From: Halovenus sp.
Lineage (GTDB): Archaea; Halobacteriota; Halobacteria; Halobacteriales; Haloarculaceae
Reading direction: 5' to 3'
Length of the DNA stretch: 30,997 nt
Assembly (NCBI GenBank): GCA_028274925.1
Contig: JAQCNR010000168.1
Span: forward strand, 1 to 30,997
The position numbers and the translations under genes were made by a program. The notes under the pieces were generated by a model, which worked only from the letters and a program-made list of their open reading frames with translations, was not told where the DNA came from and made no database searches. This document shows positions 14,612-23,044 of the stretch, piece after piece (positions within the stretch are counted from its first letter, which is position 1; the number at the start of each line of letters is the position of its first letter).

Positions 14612-16539
14612 CCCGACGCCTCGTACAGCAGCGACCCCCCGCTGGTGACGAGATAGCCCGTACCCGTCAGCGCGACGCCTGTTCGACTGTCTCGAACGAG
14701 GCCGAGGTCTTTCAGCGAGGCGACGACGTTCGCGACTCGTGCGGTGTTCATGTCGACGATAGCGACGAGGTCACGGCCGTCACCAGCGTCGTGCAGGGCG
14801 TCGAGCACTTCTCGCTGCTCGTTCGACAGCGAGGCGTTGCGGGCCTTCTCCACCTGTCGCTCGTGGTACTCCGTGAGATATCGCCCGAGCAGTTGTTTCT
14901 CCACCTCGTTGGTCGGCCGCAACTCAATCGTCACGACGTTGGCGTTGACCCGGAGATGGTGGATAGTCAGACCCGTCTCGTAGCCAACCTCGGTCTCCAT
15001 CGGTTTCTGTTCGATACCGACGATTGTCGAGAGTCGGATTCTGACCGGAAGCGCGTCCGAGTCCGGGTTTCCGAGCTTTAGCGTTCGTGGCGTGGTCGAG
15101 AGCACCTTGGTTTCGGGTTCGATTTCGTTCACGTCGTCGATGCCCTCGGAGAGGTTCGCCGTCACAGTCTCGACACCGTCTAACAGCGACGCAAAGAGCG
15201 TCTGCTGGACGTCCCAGCCAATCTCACGGGGGAGTTCACAGACCGCAATCTTTCGCTCGTCGCGCTCGTCGTGGTAGGCAATACCCACGGTCTGGTCGAG
15301 AACCCCTTCAAGTGGGCCGGGGACGTACCCCGGTGCGATATCGACAATCGCATCGAACGGAATCCGGAGTGTGCCGGCGACGCCAGTTTCGTCACGGGAA
15401 ACGAGCACAACTTCGCGCTGTCCGAGGACAATCGAGCCACCGGTTGGTCGGCCGGTTTCGATGCCCTGTGCCGCAAAGCGCGTCGAAATTGAGACCTGCA
15501 CTGGCGAGGTAATCTGGTCACGGTAGGCCGCGGTGTCAGCGTCGGTGTCTGCACCGACCGGCGAGTCGCCAGTTTCGGCGTACTGGCGGCGCTGGGATTC
15601 GCGACGGCGTACCCAGTCCGACAGCGAGTCGCTGACGAGTTGAGAACCGCTGTCGGCCGACGGTTCACGGATGTCCATCTCCGCCGGGTCGAAGTTGCTG
15701 TCCGAGGGTGCTTCGATTGGTCGCGGATTGCGCCCGCGGGATTCGGTCTGCTCGGCACGCTCGCCCCGCCACCGGGCGTCGAACTCCCGAGGGTCGAATG
15801 GCTCACGCTCGAAGGGAGTCGGGTCACAGACGAGTCGATACTGTGAGTCCTCGCCGCAGATGTCCGGCGCACCCTGCGGGTCGAGCGCGCGGTAGAGATA
15901 CTCCCTGAGTTCACCGCCGCCGACTCTCGCGAACGCGCCAGCGGTCTCCTCGTCGATGGCAAGCAACTCAGTGAGTCGCCGCGGGCCGAAACCCGTCGTA
16001 GCGAGAAACTCCCCGGCACTGGCCCGGAGTCGGTCTGTGGTAATCTCGTCGGTATCCAGTTCCCAGGCATTGTTCGCTGCGGCCGTGAGCAACTGTTCGA
16101 TTCCTGCAGTGTCGGTATCAAGATACGGCCGTTCACCGAGCACGCCGTGGATTGCGGCGGTGAGTCGGCGTGACCAGCCGAAGGGAATCGTCCGCGCGCC
16201 CTCGGGGCCATCCGGCGGCGACCAGCAGGTGTCTGAAACGATCTCCGAAACAGAGCGGTCGGTGCCAGTGTCTGTCTTGAGGGTGCGCGCGTCGGCCCAG
16301 CAGTGTCGGCAGGCACAGGGGTCACGGGCCGGAACCTGTACCTCGCCACGCTCCCAGTCAATCCAGTCCTCGTGGAGATGAGTGAGTTCCGCCGGTCGGA
16401 GTCCAAGCCGGCCAATTAGCAAAATTGCATAACAGGCGTCGCGTCGTCGCTGTTCGTCTCCGAGCGCGAGGCCGCCGAGATACAGACTGTACACACCCTC
16501 TGGCGACAGTGCCTGCGACGGCGACAGCGACGACGGCAT
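14608..16539 (-). CDS. Degenerate tyrosine-recombinase fold fused to a CheF-like domain
   Basis: 643 residues. Residues about 10-225 resemble a tyrosine recombinase catalytic domain: ILLIGRLGLRPAELTHL with the first catalytic-type Arg48, and TTDRLRASAGEFLATTG, the counterpart of the HxxR box but with Asp for His. The LGH motif is replaced (LLAIDEE), so catalysis looks lost. A Cys cluster (C75, C77, C80, C105) suggests a metal site. A polar linker (about 245-340) leads to residues 345-640, which match the archaeal CheF family (DUF439): beta-rich domain, GRYLTEYHERQVEKAR, and a C-terminal winged helix (LSNEQREVLDALHDA, ALTGTGYLV). CheF links the Che system to the archaellum. The combined role is unknown; a DNA- or protein-binding scaffold is possible. 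Confidence 0.75.
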   Translation of the reverse strand: MPSSLSPSQALSPEGVYSLYLGGLALGDEQRRRDACYAILLIGRLGLRPAELTHLHEDWIDWERGEVQVPARDPCACRHCWADARTLKTDTGTDRSVSEIVSDTCWSPPDGPEGARTIPFGWSRRLTAAIHGVLGERPYLDTDTAGIEQLLTAAANNAWELDTDEITTDRLRASAGEFLATTGFGPRRLTELLAIDEETAGAFARVGGGELREYLYRALDPQGAPDICGEDSQYRLVCDPTPFEREPFDPREFDARWRGERAEQTESRGRNPRPIEAPSDSNFDPAEMDIREPSADSGSQLVSDSLSDWVRRRESQRRQYAETGDSPVGADTDADTAAYRDQITSPVQVSISTRFAAQGIETGRPTGGSIVLGQREVVLVSRDETGVAGTLRIPFDAIVDIAPGYVPGPLEGVLDQTVGIAYHDERDERKIAVCELPREIGWDVQQTLFASLLDGVETVTANLSEGIDDVNEIEPETKVLSTTPRTLKLGNPDSDALPVRIRLSTIVGIEQKPMETEVGYETGLTIHHLRVNANVVTIELRPTNEVEKQLLGRYLTEYHERQVEKARNASLSNEQREVLDALHDAGDGRDLVAIVDMNTARVANVVASLKDLGLVRDSRTGVALTGTGYLVTSGGSLLYEASG

Positions 16540-16560
16540 TGTCGGTATTCGGTTCTGCCG

Positions 16561-16572
16561 TTATGAAAAACT
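16561..16572 (-). promoter_or_regulatory. TATA element for the recombinase/CheF fusion
   Basis: The minus strand reads AGTTTTTCATAA, centred about 28 bases before the ATG at 16539. Spacing fits a leaderless transcript. Confidence 0.45.
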
Positions 16573-16624
16573 ATCCCCGCGAACCGACCGACAACTACGT
16601 GTACGTGGCGGTTCAGCGACAGGT

Positions 16625-16900
16625 ATGGGTGACGAGACGGTTCAGGTCTGGCTTGTGGAGCGGACGTACTCCGACGACGAACAGAACCTCATCATACTGA
16701 CCTACGCAACACCAGACGGGAGTCGCTATTTCCGCAAAGAGCGCGCACTGACATCGTTCACCGATACACGGGGAACGACAGCAGCCGTCGCTGTCGACCC
16801 GAGTAATCTCGGCACCGTCGAGGACGACCAACTGCAACAGCAGTACGCCGCCGAGGCAGAGCGAATGGCGTCGGTCCACGAGCCTGACGACGATATCTGA
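16625..16900 (+). CDS. Small acidic protein of unknown function
   Basis: 91 residues, no membrane segment and no signal peptide. The N-terminal part looks like a small beta fold (VQVWLVERTYSDDEQNLIILTYATPDGSRYFRKE), then FTDTRGTTAAVAVDPSNLG, and a helical acidic tail with EDDQLQQQYAAEAERM. Composition is typical of haloarchaeal cytoplasmic proteins and the reading frame has strong G/C at third positions, which supports real coding. I do not recognise a characterised family. It is divergent from the recombinase/CheF fusion and followed by a 287-bp gap before psmA. Confidence 0.75.
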   Translation: MGDETVQVWLVERTYSDDEQNLIILTYATPDGSRYFRKERALTSFTDTRGTTAAVAVDPSNLGTVEDDQLQQQYAAEAERMASVHEPDDDI

Positions 16901-17000
16901 GATGGAGCTGAGTCTGCTAGCCTCTCACGAACCACTCTGTCGACCAGCAGACGACTACCCGGGCTGCTCACCGGTAGCTCTGGGCGAAAAGTGGTATTTT

Positions 17001-17032
17001 CCGGTGCCAGAAGGGCTTTACTTCTGACCCGG
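17001..17032 (+). other. Hairpin before the proteasome promoter
   Basis: CAGAAG (17008-17013) and CTTCTG (17021-17026) form a perfect 6-bp stem with a 7-base loop, and CCGG pairs with CCGG outside it. It lies 107 bases after the small protein gene and about 100 bases before the psmA TATA element. It could help end the upstream transcript, but no T-run follows directly. Confidence 0.3.
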
Positions 17033-17134
17033 TAATAAAGAAACAGCGGATACGTTGCCCTTCGAGACGCCGTCAGTCGGCGAAGAACTGCTGTGTAGTC
17101 AGCGCGGTTTGCGGGAACTGCCGCAAGCCACTGA

Positions 17135-17142
17135 TTTATATA
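17135..17142 (+). promoter_or_regulatory. TATA element of the proteasome operon
   Basis: TTTATATA, the strongest TATA match in the window. It lies about 50 bases before the psmA ATG, so the message has a leader of roughly 20-25 bases. Confidence 0.65.
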
Positions 17143-17187
17143 CGCGTGGGGCTAACGTTAGGTAAACACAACCAGTGTGAATCTCCA

Positions 17188-17928
17188 ATGCAAGGAAATC
17201 AACAACAGCAAGCCTACGACAGGGGAATAACGATCTTCTCGCCGGACGGCCGGCTCTACCAGGTCGAGTACGCACGAGAAGCGGTCAAACGCGGCAGCGC
17301 GAGCGTCGGTATCCGGACGCCGGATGGCGTCGTGCTCGCGGCAGACCGACAGACGCGCTCCCCGCTCATCGAAGAGGAGAGCATCGAGAAGATCCACGAA
17401 GCCGACGAACACGTTGGCATCGCCAGCGCAGGCCACGTCGCAGACGCTCGCCAACTCGTCGACTTCGCTCGACGGAACGCACAGGTCGAGCGCCTGCGCT
17501 ACGACGAGCAAATCGGCATCGAGGCGCTGTCCAAAGAGGTCACCGACCACATCCAGCAGTACACCCAGACAGGCGGCGCACGCCCGTTCGGTGTGGCGCT
17601 GCTGCTCGGTGGTATCGAGGGCGGCGAACCGCGACTATTCGAGGCTGACCCATCCGGGACGCCCTACGAATGGCAGGCAGTCGCCATCGGCGGCGGCCGC
17701 GAAGACATCCAGGCCCACCTCGAAGAAGAGTACACCCCGGAGATGGACCTCGACGGCGGCGTGACACTCGCGCTCGAGTCGCTGGCAGTCGGCACCGACG
17801 AACTCGAAGCCGGCAGCGTCGACATCGCGACGGTCGACACGGAAACTGAACAACTACGGTCACTCTCCAGTGAGGAAGTGGCCGACTATGCAGCCGAGGC
17901 TGACCTCGGAGGTGAAGACGATGAATGA
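17188..17928 (+). CDS. psmA: 20S proteasome alpha subunit
   Basis: 246 residues from the ATG at 17188. Hallmarks: N-terminal YDRGITIFSPDGRLYQVEYA, the alpha-specific gate helix and signature, then AVKRGSASVGIRTPDGVVLAADRQ. The C-terminal third is very acidic. Alpha subunits form the outer rings that gate substrate entry and dock the PAN/Cdc48 ATPases. The frame runs 14 codons further upstream, but those codons start at or before the likely transcription start, so the ATG at 17188 is preferred. Stop overlaps the psmB start by 8 bases, so alpha and beta are translated from one mRNA in a balanced way. Confidence 0.97.
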   Translation: MQGNQQQQAYDRGITIFSPDGRLYQVEYAREAVKRGSASVGIRTPDGVVLAADRQTRSPLIEEESIEKIHEADEHVGIASAGHVADARQLVDFARRNAQVERLRYDEQIGIEALSKEVTDHIQQYTQTGGARPFGVALLLGGIEGGEPRLFEADPSGTPYEWQAVAIGGGREDIQAHLEEEYTPEMDLDGGVTLALESLAVGTDELEAGSVDIATVDTETEQLRSLSSEEVADYAAEADLGGEDDE

Positions 17929-18610
17929 CCCAATTGACCCCCAGCAGAACCCATACGAACCGGAACTCGGATCGTTCGAGGAGATGAGCGAACAGGACAG
18001 CGACACAGTCGCCAAGACTGGTACCACCACGGTTGGTGTCAGTACAGAGGACGGCGTTGTCATCGGAACGGACCGACGAGCGAGCCTCGGCGGCCGATTC
18101 GTCTCGAACAAGAACGTGACCAAGGTGGAGCAGATTCACCCAACCGCCGCGCTGACGCTCGTCGGCTCGGTCGGTGGCGCACAGTCGTTCATCCGAACAC
18201 TGCGCTCGGAGTCGAATCTCTACGACAGCCGGCGCGGTGAGCCGATGTCGATTCACGCGCTCGCGACGCTCGCAGGCAACTTCGCCCGTGGTGGGCCGTT
18301 CATCGCAATCAACCCAATTCTGGGTGGTGTCGACGATGATGGCAGCCACGTCTACAGCATCGACCCGGCTGGCGGTGTCATGCAGGACGATTACACCGTC
18401 ACCGGCAGCGGGATGCAACTCGCACACGGTGCACTCGAAGGCGAATACGACCCTGAACTCTCCATCGAGGAGGCAGAAGTGCTCACCGCCCGCGCAGTGC
18501 AGGCAGCAACCGAGCGCGACACTGGCTCCGGGAACGGACTCGTCACCGCGACGGTGACCGAAGACGGCGTCGAAATGGCGGAATACGACGCAGCGACCGA
18601 CCTGCTGTAA
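17921..18610 (+). CDS. psmB: 20S proteasome beta subunit precursor
   Basis: 229 residues. A 34-residue acidic propeptide ends in KTG, followed by the mature N-terminal nucleophile Thr35 in TTTVGVSTEDG. Partner catalytic residues are present: the Asp in IGTDRR (Asp51) and the Lys in NVTKVEQI (Lys68). The SGMQLAHG substrate-pocket region and the C-terminal GSGNGLVTATVTEDG are typical. Autocleavage after G34 would expose the threonine. With PsmA it makes the core particle. Haloarchaea often have more than one alpha or beta gene; only this pair is in the window. Confidence 0.97.
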   Translation: MNDPIDPQQNPYEPELGSFEEMSEQDSDTVAKTGTTTVGVSTEDGVVIGTDRRASLGGRFVSNKNVTKVEQIHPTAALTLVGSVGGAQSFIRTLRSESNLYDSRRGEPMSIHALATLAGNFARGGPFIAINPILGGVDDDGSHVYSIDPAGGVMQDDYTVTGSGMQLAHGALEGEYDPELSIEEAEVLTARAVQAATERDTGSGNGLVTATVTEDGVEMAEYDAATDLL

Positions 18611-18651
18611 GGTCGACAGCCATTTCTTGCCGGCCACCCTCCCCGTGAGCA

Positions 18652-19986
18652 ATGCGGCGCGCACACCCACTCGAACGGGCGGTCGGCATCGACCACTACG
18701 TCACCGACAGCGACGACACTGGCGGCGAACTCCGTGTCGAGCCCGACGATTTCCGTGTGCGCGAACTCGAAGCCTTCGAGGCCGAACCACTCGACGCCCC
18801 GGCAGACAAATACGAACACCTGCTGATTCGTGTAACACTCCGGCGTTGGGATACCAACGATTTCGCACGAGAACTGTCGAATCGACTCGGTATTTCACGC
18901 CACCGCGTCTCGTGGGCCGGAACGAAGGACAAACACGCCGTCACGACACAGCTATTCTCCGTCGACGGCATCGACCCAGAGGACCTCCCAGAAATTTCTG
19001 GCGCTGAGTTCGAGGTTGTCGGTCGAACTGGCCGGTCGATTCTCTTCGGTGACCTCGCCGGCAACGCCTTCGAGATTCGCGTCCGCAACCCAGACAACCC
19101 AGAGACTGCACCAACAATCACCGAGCAGTTGCGCGAGTTCGGCGGCGGGACTGCTGGCGTTCCCAACTACTTCGGCCAGCAGCGATTCGGCAGTCGACGG
19201 CCGGTCAGTCACGAGATTGGACTGGCGATGGTTCGCGAACAGTGGGAACAAGCAGTTATGACCTACGTAGGCAACCCTTCGGAGCGAGAGCCCGAGGAAA
19301 CCCAAGAGGCTCGGGCTTTTGTCGACGAGACTCGCGACTGGACCGAAGCACTGGACCGACTGCCGAAGTATCTCGGCTACGAGCGCTCGATGGTTCACGA
19401 ACTCGACCGCCGGACCGACGGCGGTGACGAGGCAGCGTCCGAGGCAGATTTCAGGGCCGCGCTGGGTGAGTTGCCTGACAATCTCTCGCAGTTGTTCGTC
19501 AACGCTGCCCAGTCGTATCTGTTCAATCAGATGCTCTCGGAACGACTCGACCGTGGGCTGCCGTTTGAGCGTCCAATCGAGGGTGACGTGGTCTGTTTTG
19601 CTGACAACGACGGGCCGTCAGGGCTGGAACTCCCAGACACGGACCGGCAACAGCGCGTGACTGCAGACCGAGTGGATTCAGTCCGTCGGCACTGTGAGCG
19701 CGGGCGAGCGTTCGTGACGGCACCACTTGTCGGGACGGAAACTGAACTCGCAGACGGCGAACAGGGCGACATCGAGCGTGCAGTGCTGGCGGACGCTGAC
19801 CTCGAACCCAGTGACTTCGAGTTACCGGATGACTTCAGTTCGACGGGGACTCGACGGGCGATACTTGTCCGGACAGATCTGGACTGTCAGCAGGACCCGC
19901 TCGAACTCAGCTTCTCGCTCCCACGAGGGTCGTACGCGACGGTGCTCCTTCGTGAGTTCCTCAAAGTCGACCCGGACCGCTTGTGA
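18652..19986 (+). CDS. truD: tRNA pseudouridine synthase TruD
   Basis: 444 residues, normal for archaeal TruD. The catalytic region is HRVSWAGTKDKHAVTTQ with Asp93 as the likely nucleophile. Other family features are the N-terminal DDFRVRELEA, GNAFEIRVRNP, the VPNYFGQQRFGSRRPVSHEIG segment seen as NYFGQQRFGS, and the C-terminal LPRGSYATVLLREF. It makes pseudouridine 13 in tRNA (and position 35 in some archaeal tRNAs, as known for Pus7/TruD relatives). It begins 41 bases after psmB, so it may be in the same transcript or use a weak element near 18621. Confidence 0.96.
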   Translation: MRRAHPLERAVGIDHYVTDSDDTGGELRVEPDDFRVRELEAFEAEPLDAPADKYEHLLIRVTLRRWDTNDFARELSNRLGISRHRVSWAGTKDKHAVTTQLFSVDGIDPEDLPEISGAEFEVVGRTGRSILFGDLAGNAFEIRVRNPDNPETAPTITEQLREFGGGTAGVPNYFGQQRFGSRRPVSHEIGLAMVREQWEQAVMTYVGNPSEREPEETQEARAFVDETRDWTEALDRLPKYLGYERSMVHELDRRTDGGDEAASEADFRAALGELPDNLSQLFVNAAQSYLFNQMLSERLDRGLPFERPIEGDVVCFADNDGPSGLELPDTDRQQRVTADRVDSVRRHCERGRAFVTAPLVGTETELADGEQGDIERAVLADADLEPSDFELPDDFSSTGTRRAILVRTDLDCQQDPLELSFSLPRGSYATVLLREFLKVDPDRL

Positions 19987-20051
19987 TGTATCTTGTTTGG
20001 AACATCGAACGCCCGATATCTCCCTCTGAGCGGTGTGGAAACGCCAGAATC

Positions 20052-20058
20052 ATTAAGT
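20052..20058 (+). promoter_or_regulatory. Possible TATA element for the oxidoreductase genes
   Basis: ATTAAGT about 36 bases before the ATG at 20091, in an otherwise GC-rich gap. The predicted leader is about 10 bases. The region from 20071 to 20089 is also AT-rich, so the exact element is uncertain. Confidence 0.35.
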
Positions 20059-20090
20059 GGTTCGTAGCCCACTATCTATAATAGAGATTC

Positions 20091-22073
20091 ATGACTGATC
20101 TTGGTGGATACCACGACAACGTGGCGAGAATCGACCTCAGTGAGGGGAAGGTTGCCTACGAGGGAATCGACGACGAGGACGCAAAGAAGTACATCGGTGC
20201 GCGCGGACTCGGCGTAAAGTACGTCTTCGACCAGGGGCCGGATGTTGATCCGCTGGGGCCGGACAACCTGCTTGCCTTTATGAACGGACCGCTGACGGGG
20301 ACGCAGGTCACGATGAGTGGCCGAATCGCAATCTGTACGAAGTCGCCCCTCGCAGGGCAGGTCACTGACTCCCACCACGGGGGATGGAGTGGGGCGCGAC
20401 TCAAGTGGGCTGGCTTCGACGGACTCCTGTTCGAGGGGCAGGCCGATGAACCAGTCTACGCATACATCGAAGACGGAGAAGTCGAACTCCGTGACGCCTC
20501 GCATCTGTGGGGCAAGGGCGTCCACGATACCCGTGATGCAATCGAAGAAGAAATCGAGGGACAGTACGGCAAGAACCTCTCGATGATGGCCATCGGTCCG
20601 GGCGGTGAAAACGAGGTTCGCTACGCCTGTATCGTCAACGAGGACGACCGGGCCTCCGGCCGCGGAGGGACCGGCGCTGTGATGGGTAACAAGAACCTCA
20701 AGGCAGTCGTCGTCAAGTCCTCGACGGAGATGCAGAAACCCGCGGACCAGGAAACCTTCCGCGAAGGTCACAAGCAGGCCATGCAGCTCATTCAGGAATC
20801 AGAGGTCACCGCACCGAACGAGGGCGGCCTCTCGATGTACGGGACCAACGTCCTGATGAACGTCACCGAAGAGATGGACGGCCTGCCGGTCAAAAACGGT
20901 CAGTACACCTCGACGCGGTCGATGCGTGAGTCCGAAGGTGGCGACATCGACGCAGAGGGTGTCTCCGGCGAGTACGTCCGAGAGAACATCCTCGTCGACG
21001 AGCCGACCTGTCACTCCTGCCCGGTCGCCTGTAAGAAGGAGGTCGAAGTGCAGGCGATGCACAAGGGCGACGAGATGAACGTCCGCATGGAGTCCTTCGA
21101 GTACGAGTCCGCGTGGGCACTCGGCCCGAACTCCGGACACACCGACCTCGACGACTCCGTGCTGATGGTCGATAAGTGTAACAACCTCGGTGTCGATACC
21201 ATCGACGCCGGTAACACCATGGCAATGGCCATGGAGATGACTGAGGAGGGCAAGTTCGACGACCTCGGCGACGTCGACGGGCAGGGCCCGTCTGCTCGGG
21301 AGACGGAGTCTCCCGCTGGCATCGACTGGGGCGACTCCGAGGCGATGATCGAGATGCTCGAACGCATCGCCCACCGCGAGGACGAACTCGCGGACCACCT
21401 CGCAAACGGTCCAAAACACCTCGAAGAAGAGTTCGACGCACAGTCGAACTCGCTGGCAGTCAAGGGCCAGACGATGGCCGCATACGACCCACGAGCGATG
21501 AAGGGGATGGCAATCGGCTACGCCACCTCGAACCGTGGCGCCTGTCACCTCCGTGGGTACACGCCCGCGGCAGAACTGCTGGGCATTCCGGAGCAGGTCG
21601 ACCCGGCCGAACACGTCGGCAAAGGTGAGCTTTGTGCCACCTTCCAGGACCTGCACGCCATCTCGGATTCGTTCGACATCTGCAAGTTCAACGCCTTCGC
21701 AGAGGGCATCGAGGAGTACGTCCTGCAGTACAACGGCATGACCGGTCTCGACGTCAGCGAAGAAGGACTGATTCAGGCCGGCCGACGCATCTACACCCTC
21801 GAACGGTACTACAACAACCTCGCCGGGTTCGACGGCGAAGATGACACCCTGCCAAACCGCTTCATCGAGGGCCACGAAGAGGCTATTCCGGCACAGGGCG
21901 GGAGCGAGGGCGAACTCGCCGAACTCGACGAGATGAAAGAAGAGTACTACGAGGTTCGTGGCTGGGTCGACGGTGTCGTGCCGGACGACAGACTCGACGA
22001 ACTCGGTATCGAAGTCGGGCCAGGTACGGGCGTCACCAGCGGCGACGACTCGCAGGCTCCCGCAGACGACTAA
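20091..22073 (+). CDS. aor: Tungsten-type aldehyde ferredoxin oxidoreductase
   Basis: 660 residues. The N-terminal domain has ARIDLSEGKV, KYIGARGLGVKYVFD, and the pterin-binding GPLTGTQVTMSGR with TDSHHGGWSGARLKWAGFDG, typical of AOR domain 1. The [4Fe-4S] ligands are C307, C310, C314 (TCHSCPVAC) and C531 (DSFDICKF). ASGRGGTGAVMGNKNLKA is the second pterin segment. All key motifs are intact. Enzymes of this family oxidise aldehydes to carboxylic acids with ferredoxin as acceptor, using a bis-pterin W or Mo centre. A ragged acidic tail of about 30 residues is normal in haloarchaea. A small gene follows after 21 bases, and cofactor genes lie 2-6 kb further on. Confidence 0.95.
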   Translation: MTDLGGYHDNVARIDLSEGKVAYEGIDDEDAKKYIGARGLGVKYVFDQGPDVDPLGPDNLLAFMNGPLTGTQVTMSGRIAICTKSPLAGQVTDSHHGGWSGARLKWAGFDGLLFEGQADEPVYAYIEDGEVELRDASHLWGKGVHDTRDAIEEEIEGQYGKNLSMMAIGPGGENEVRYACIVNEDDRASGRGGTGAVMGNKNLKAVVVKSSTEMQKPADQETFREGHKQAMQLIQESEVTAPNEGGLSMYGTNVLMNVTEEMDGLPVKNGQYTSTRSMRESEGGDIDAEGVSGEYVRENILVDEPTCHSCPVACKKEVEVQAMHKGDEMNVRMESFEYESAWALGPNSGHTDLDDSVLMVDKCNNLGVDTIDAGNTMAMAMEMTEEGKFDDLGDVDGQGPSARETESPAGIDWGDSEAMIEMLERIAHREDELADHLANGPKHLEEEFDAQSNSLAVKGQTMAAYDPRAMKGMAIGYATSNRGACHLRGYTPAAELLGIPEQVDPAEHVGKGELCATFQDLHAISDSFDICKFNAFAEGIEEYVLQYNGMTGLDVSEEGLIQAGRRIYTLERYYNNLAGFDGEDDTLPNRFIEGHEEAIPAQGGSEGELAELDEMKEEYYEVRGWVDGVVPDDRLDELGIEVGPGTGVTSGDDSQAPADD

Positions 22074-22094
22074 CTCCGCAACCTTCTCAATTTT

Positions 22095-22466
22095 ATGAGT
22101 GACGAACACGACTTCGAGTTCCGCGTAGAGTCCCGTTTGACCAGCCACGGCGTCTACGTGGACGAGGTGACCGAAGAGGACGAGGGCTACAGCCTCACCT
22201 ACGAGTCTGTCAACGTCGACAATCAGGGGATCATCCCCAACCGCGAAGTCGGCCGGGTTATCAACGTCTTCCGAGACTTGCACGACGACGACTGGTCGGG
22301 TGCGCGTATCGAGGCCGACGTGATGGATTTCGACGGCAACAAACTCGGGACCTGGTACGTGAAGGCAGAGTGGATCGACCGCCTGCACAACGGCGACCTC
22401 TCCGAGACTGACTTCTCACAGAAGGTGATCGAGACGGTCGAACCAGTCCCAGAGCAAGAGAACTAA
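22095..22466 (+). CDS. Small acidic protein co-transcribed with the oxidoreductase, unknown function
   Basis: 123 residues, no signal or membrane segment. It reads as a mixed alpha/beta fold: FEFRVESRLTSHGVYVDEV, GYSLTYESVN, GIIPNREVGRVINVFRDL, then ARIEADVMDFDGNKLGTWYVKAEWIDRL. No Cys is present, so it is not an iron-sulphur partner. It starts 21 bases after the oxidoreductase stop with no promoter between, so it is very probably in the same operon. It could be an assembly factor, an accessory subunit or unrelated; I do not recognise a named domain. Confidence 0.8.
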   Translation: MSDEHDFEFRVESRLTSHGVYVDEVTEEDEGYSLTYESVNVDNQGIIPNREVGRVINVFRDLHDDDWSGARIEADVMDFDGNKLGTWYVKAEWIDRLHNGDLSETDFSQKVIETVEPVPEQEN

Positions 22467-22484
22467 GAGACTACTCGCGGTGCA

Positions 22485-22901
22485 CTATCCGCCGAGGTCG
22501 ATTGTGACCGTCTGAGTAACCGACTCTGTCCCGTCCGAACCAGAAACAACGAGCGCGTACTCACCACCGACGTACCGGTCGGGCAACGCGAACGTGAACG
22601 TGGGTTCGACATCGGTCGCTATCTCCGTCCAGTCGAGCGATATTGTCCCCGCCTCTTCGGTGGTGTCAGTGCTCACTCCACCAGCAGTCTGGCTGTCCGC
22701 CACCACCCAATCTGTCCAGATGTCGGTGACAGTAATCTGGTCGAGTGCCGTGGCCCAGAGAGACAACTGGGCCTCAGTAGCAGAGTCTTGGACGGCCGTC
22801 GTCGCTTTCAGCGCGAGTTCGTCACTGAACGGACTGCCGTACCCGTCCTCGCCGTAGCCTCCCGCACCGTAGCCAACGTTTAACGTATTTTTGGTTGACA
22901 T
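22485..22901 (-). CDS. Virus-structural-like protein with YG-repeat N terminus, unknown function
   Basis: 138 residues. The N terminus has tandem aromatic-glycine units (GYGAGGYGEDGYGSPF), then a helical middle (ALKATTAVQDSATEAQLSLWATALDQ), and a C-terminal beta-rich part resembling an Ig-like fold (FTFALPDRYVGGEYALVVSGSDGTES). Similar YG-rich starts occur, as I recall, in structural proteins of tailed haloviruses and proviruses. The flanking genes are not viral, so this could be a relic or a domesticated gene. It is convergent with the small oxidoreductase partner gene, and the 140 bases before it are unusually AT-rich. The minus strand there reads AGGAGGT, 15 bases before the ATG, a strong but distant ribosome-binding site. 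Confidence 0.7.
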   Translation of the reverse strand: MSTKNTLNVGYGAGGYGEDGYGSPFSDELALKATTAVQDSATEAQLSLWATALDQITVTDIWTDWVVADSQTAGGVSTDTTEEAGTISLDWTEIATDVEPTFTFALPDRYVGGEYALVVSGSDGTESVTQTVTIDLGG

Positions 22902-22916
22902 TACTCTTCTGGTATA

Positions 22917-22923
22917 ACCTCCT
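22917..22923 (-). promoter_or_regulatory. Strong Shine-Dalgarno-like site before the YG-repeat gene
   Basis: The minus strand reads AGGAGGT, a 7-base match to the 16S rRNA tail, but with 15 bases to the ATG instead of the usual 5-9. It is unusual in a window where many genes look leaderless. Confidence 0.4.
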
Positions 22924-23044
22924 TACATCCCACTCGAACAAAGATGTTGTCCAAAATTGGTCATAATTTGTCAGATAATTACACCAGTACGCTTGAGAGA
23001 ACCGAGACACCGTCGGGCCGGCCGAGAGAGAGTCTAAGATTGGG

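Noticed and set aside
17540..18670. 376-codon antisense frame across psmA and psmB
   Set aside because: Cys/Arg-rich and without family features; it only shadows two certain genes.
20799..22388. 529-codon open frame antisense to the oxidoreductase gene
   Set aside because: It mirrors the highly biased codons of aor and its partner, has no recognisable motif, and spans two confirmed genes.
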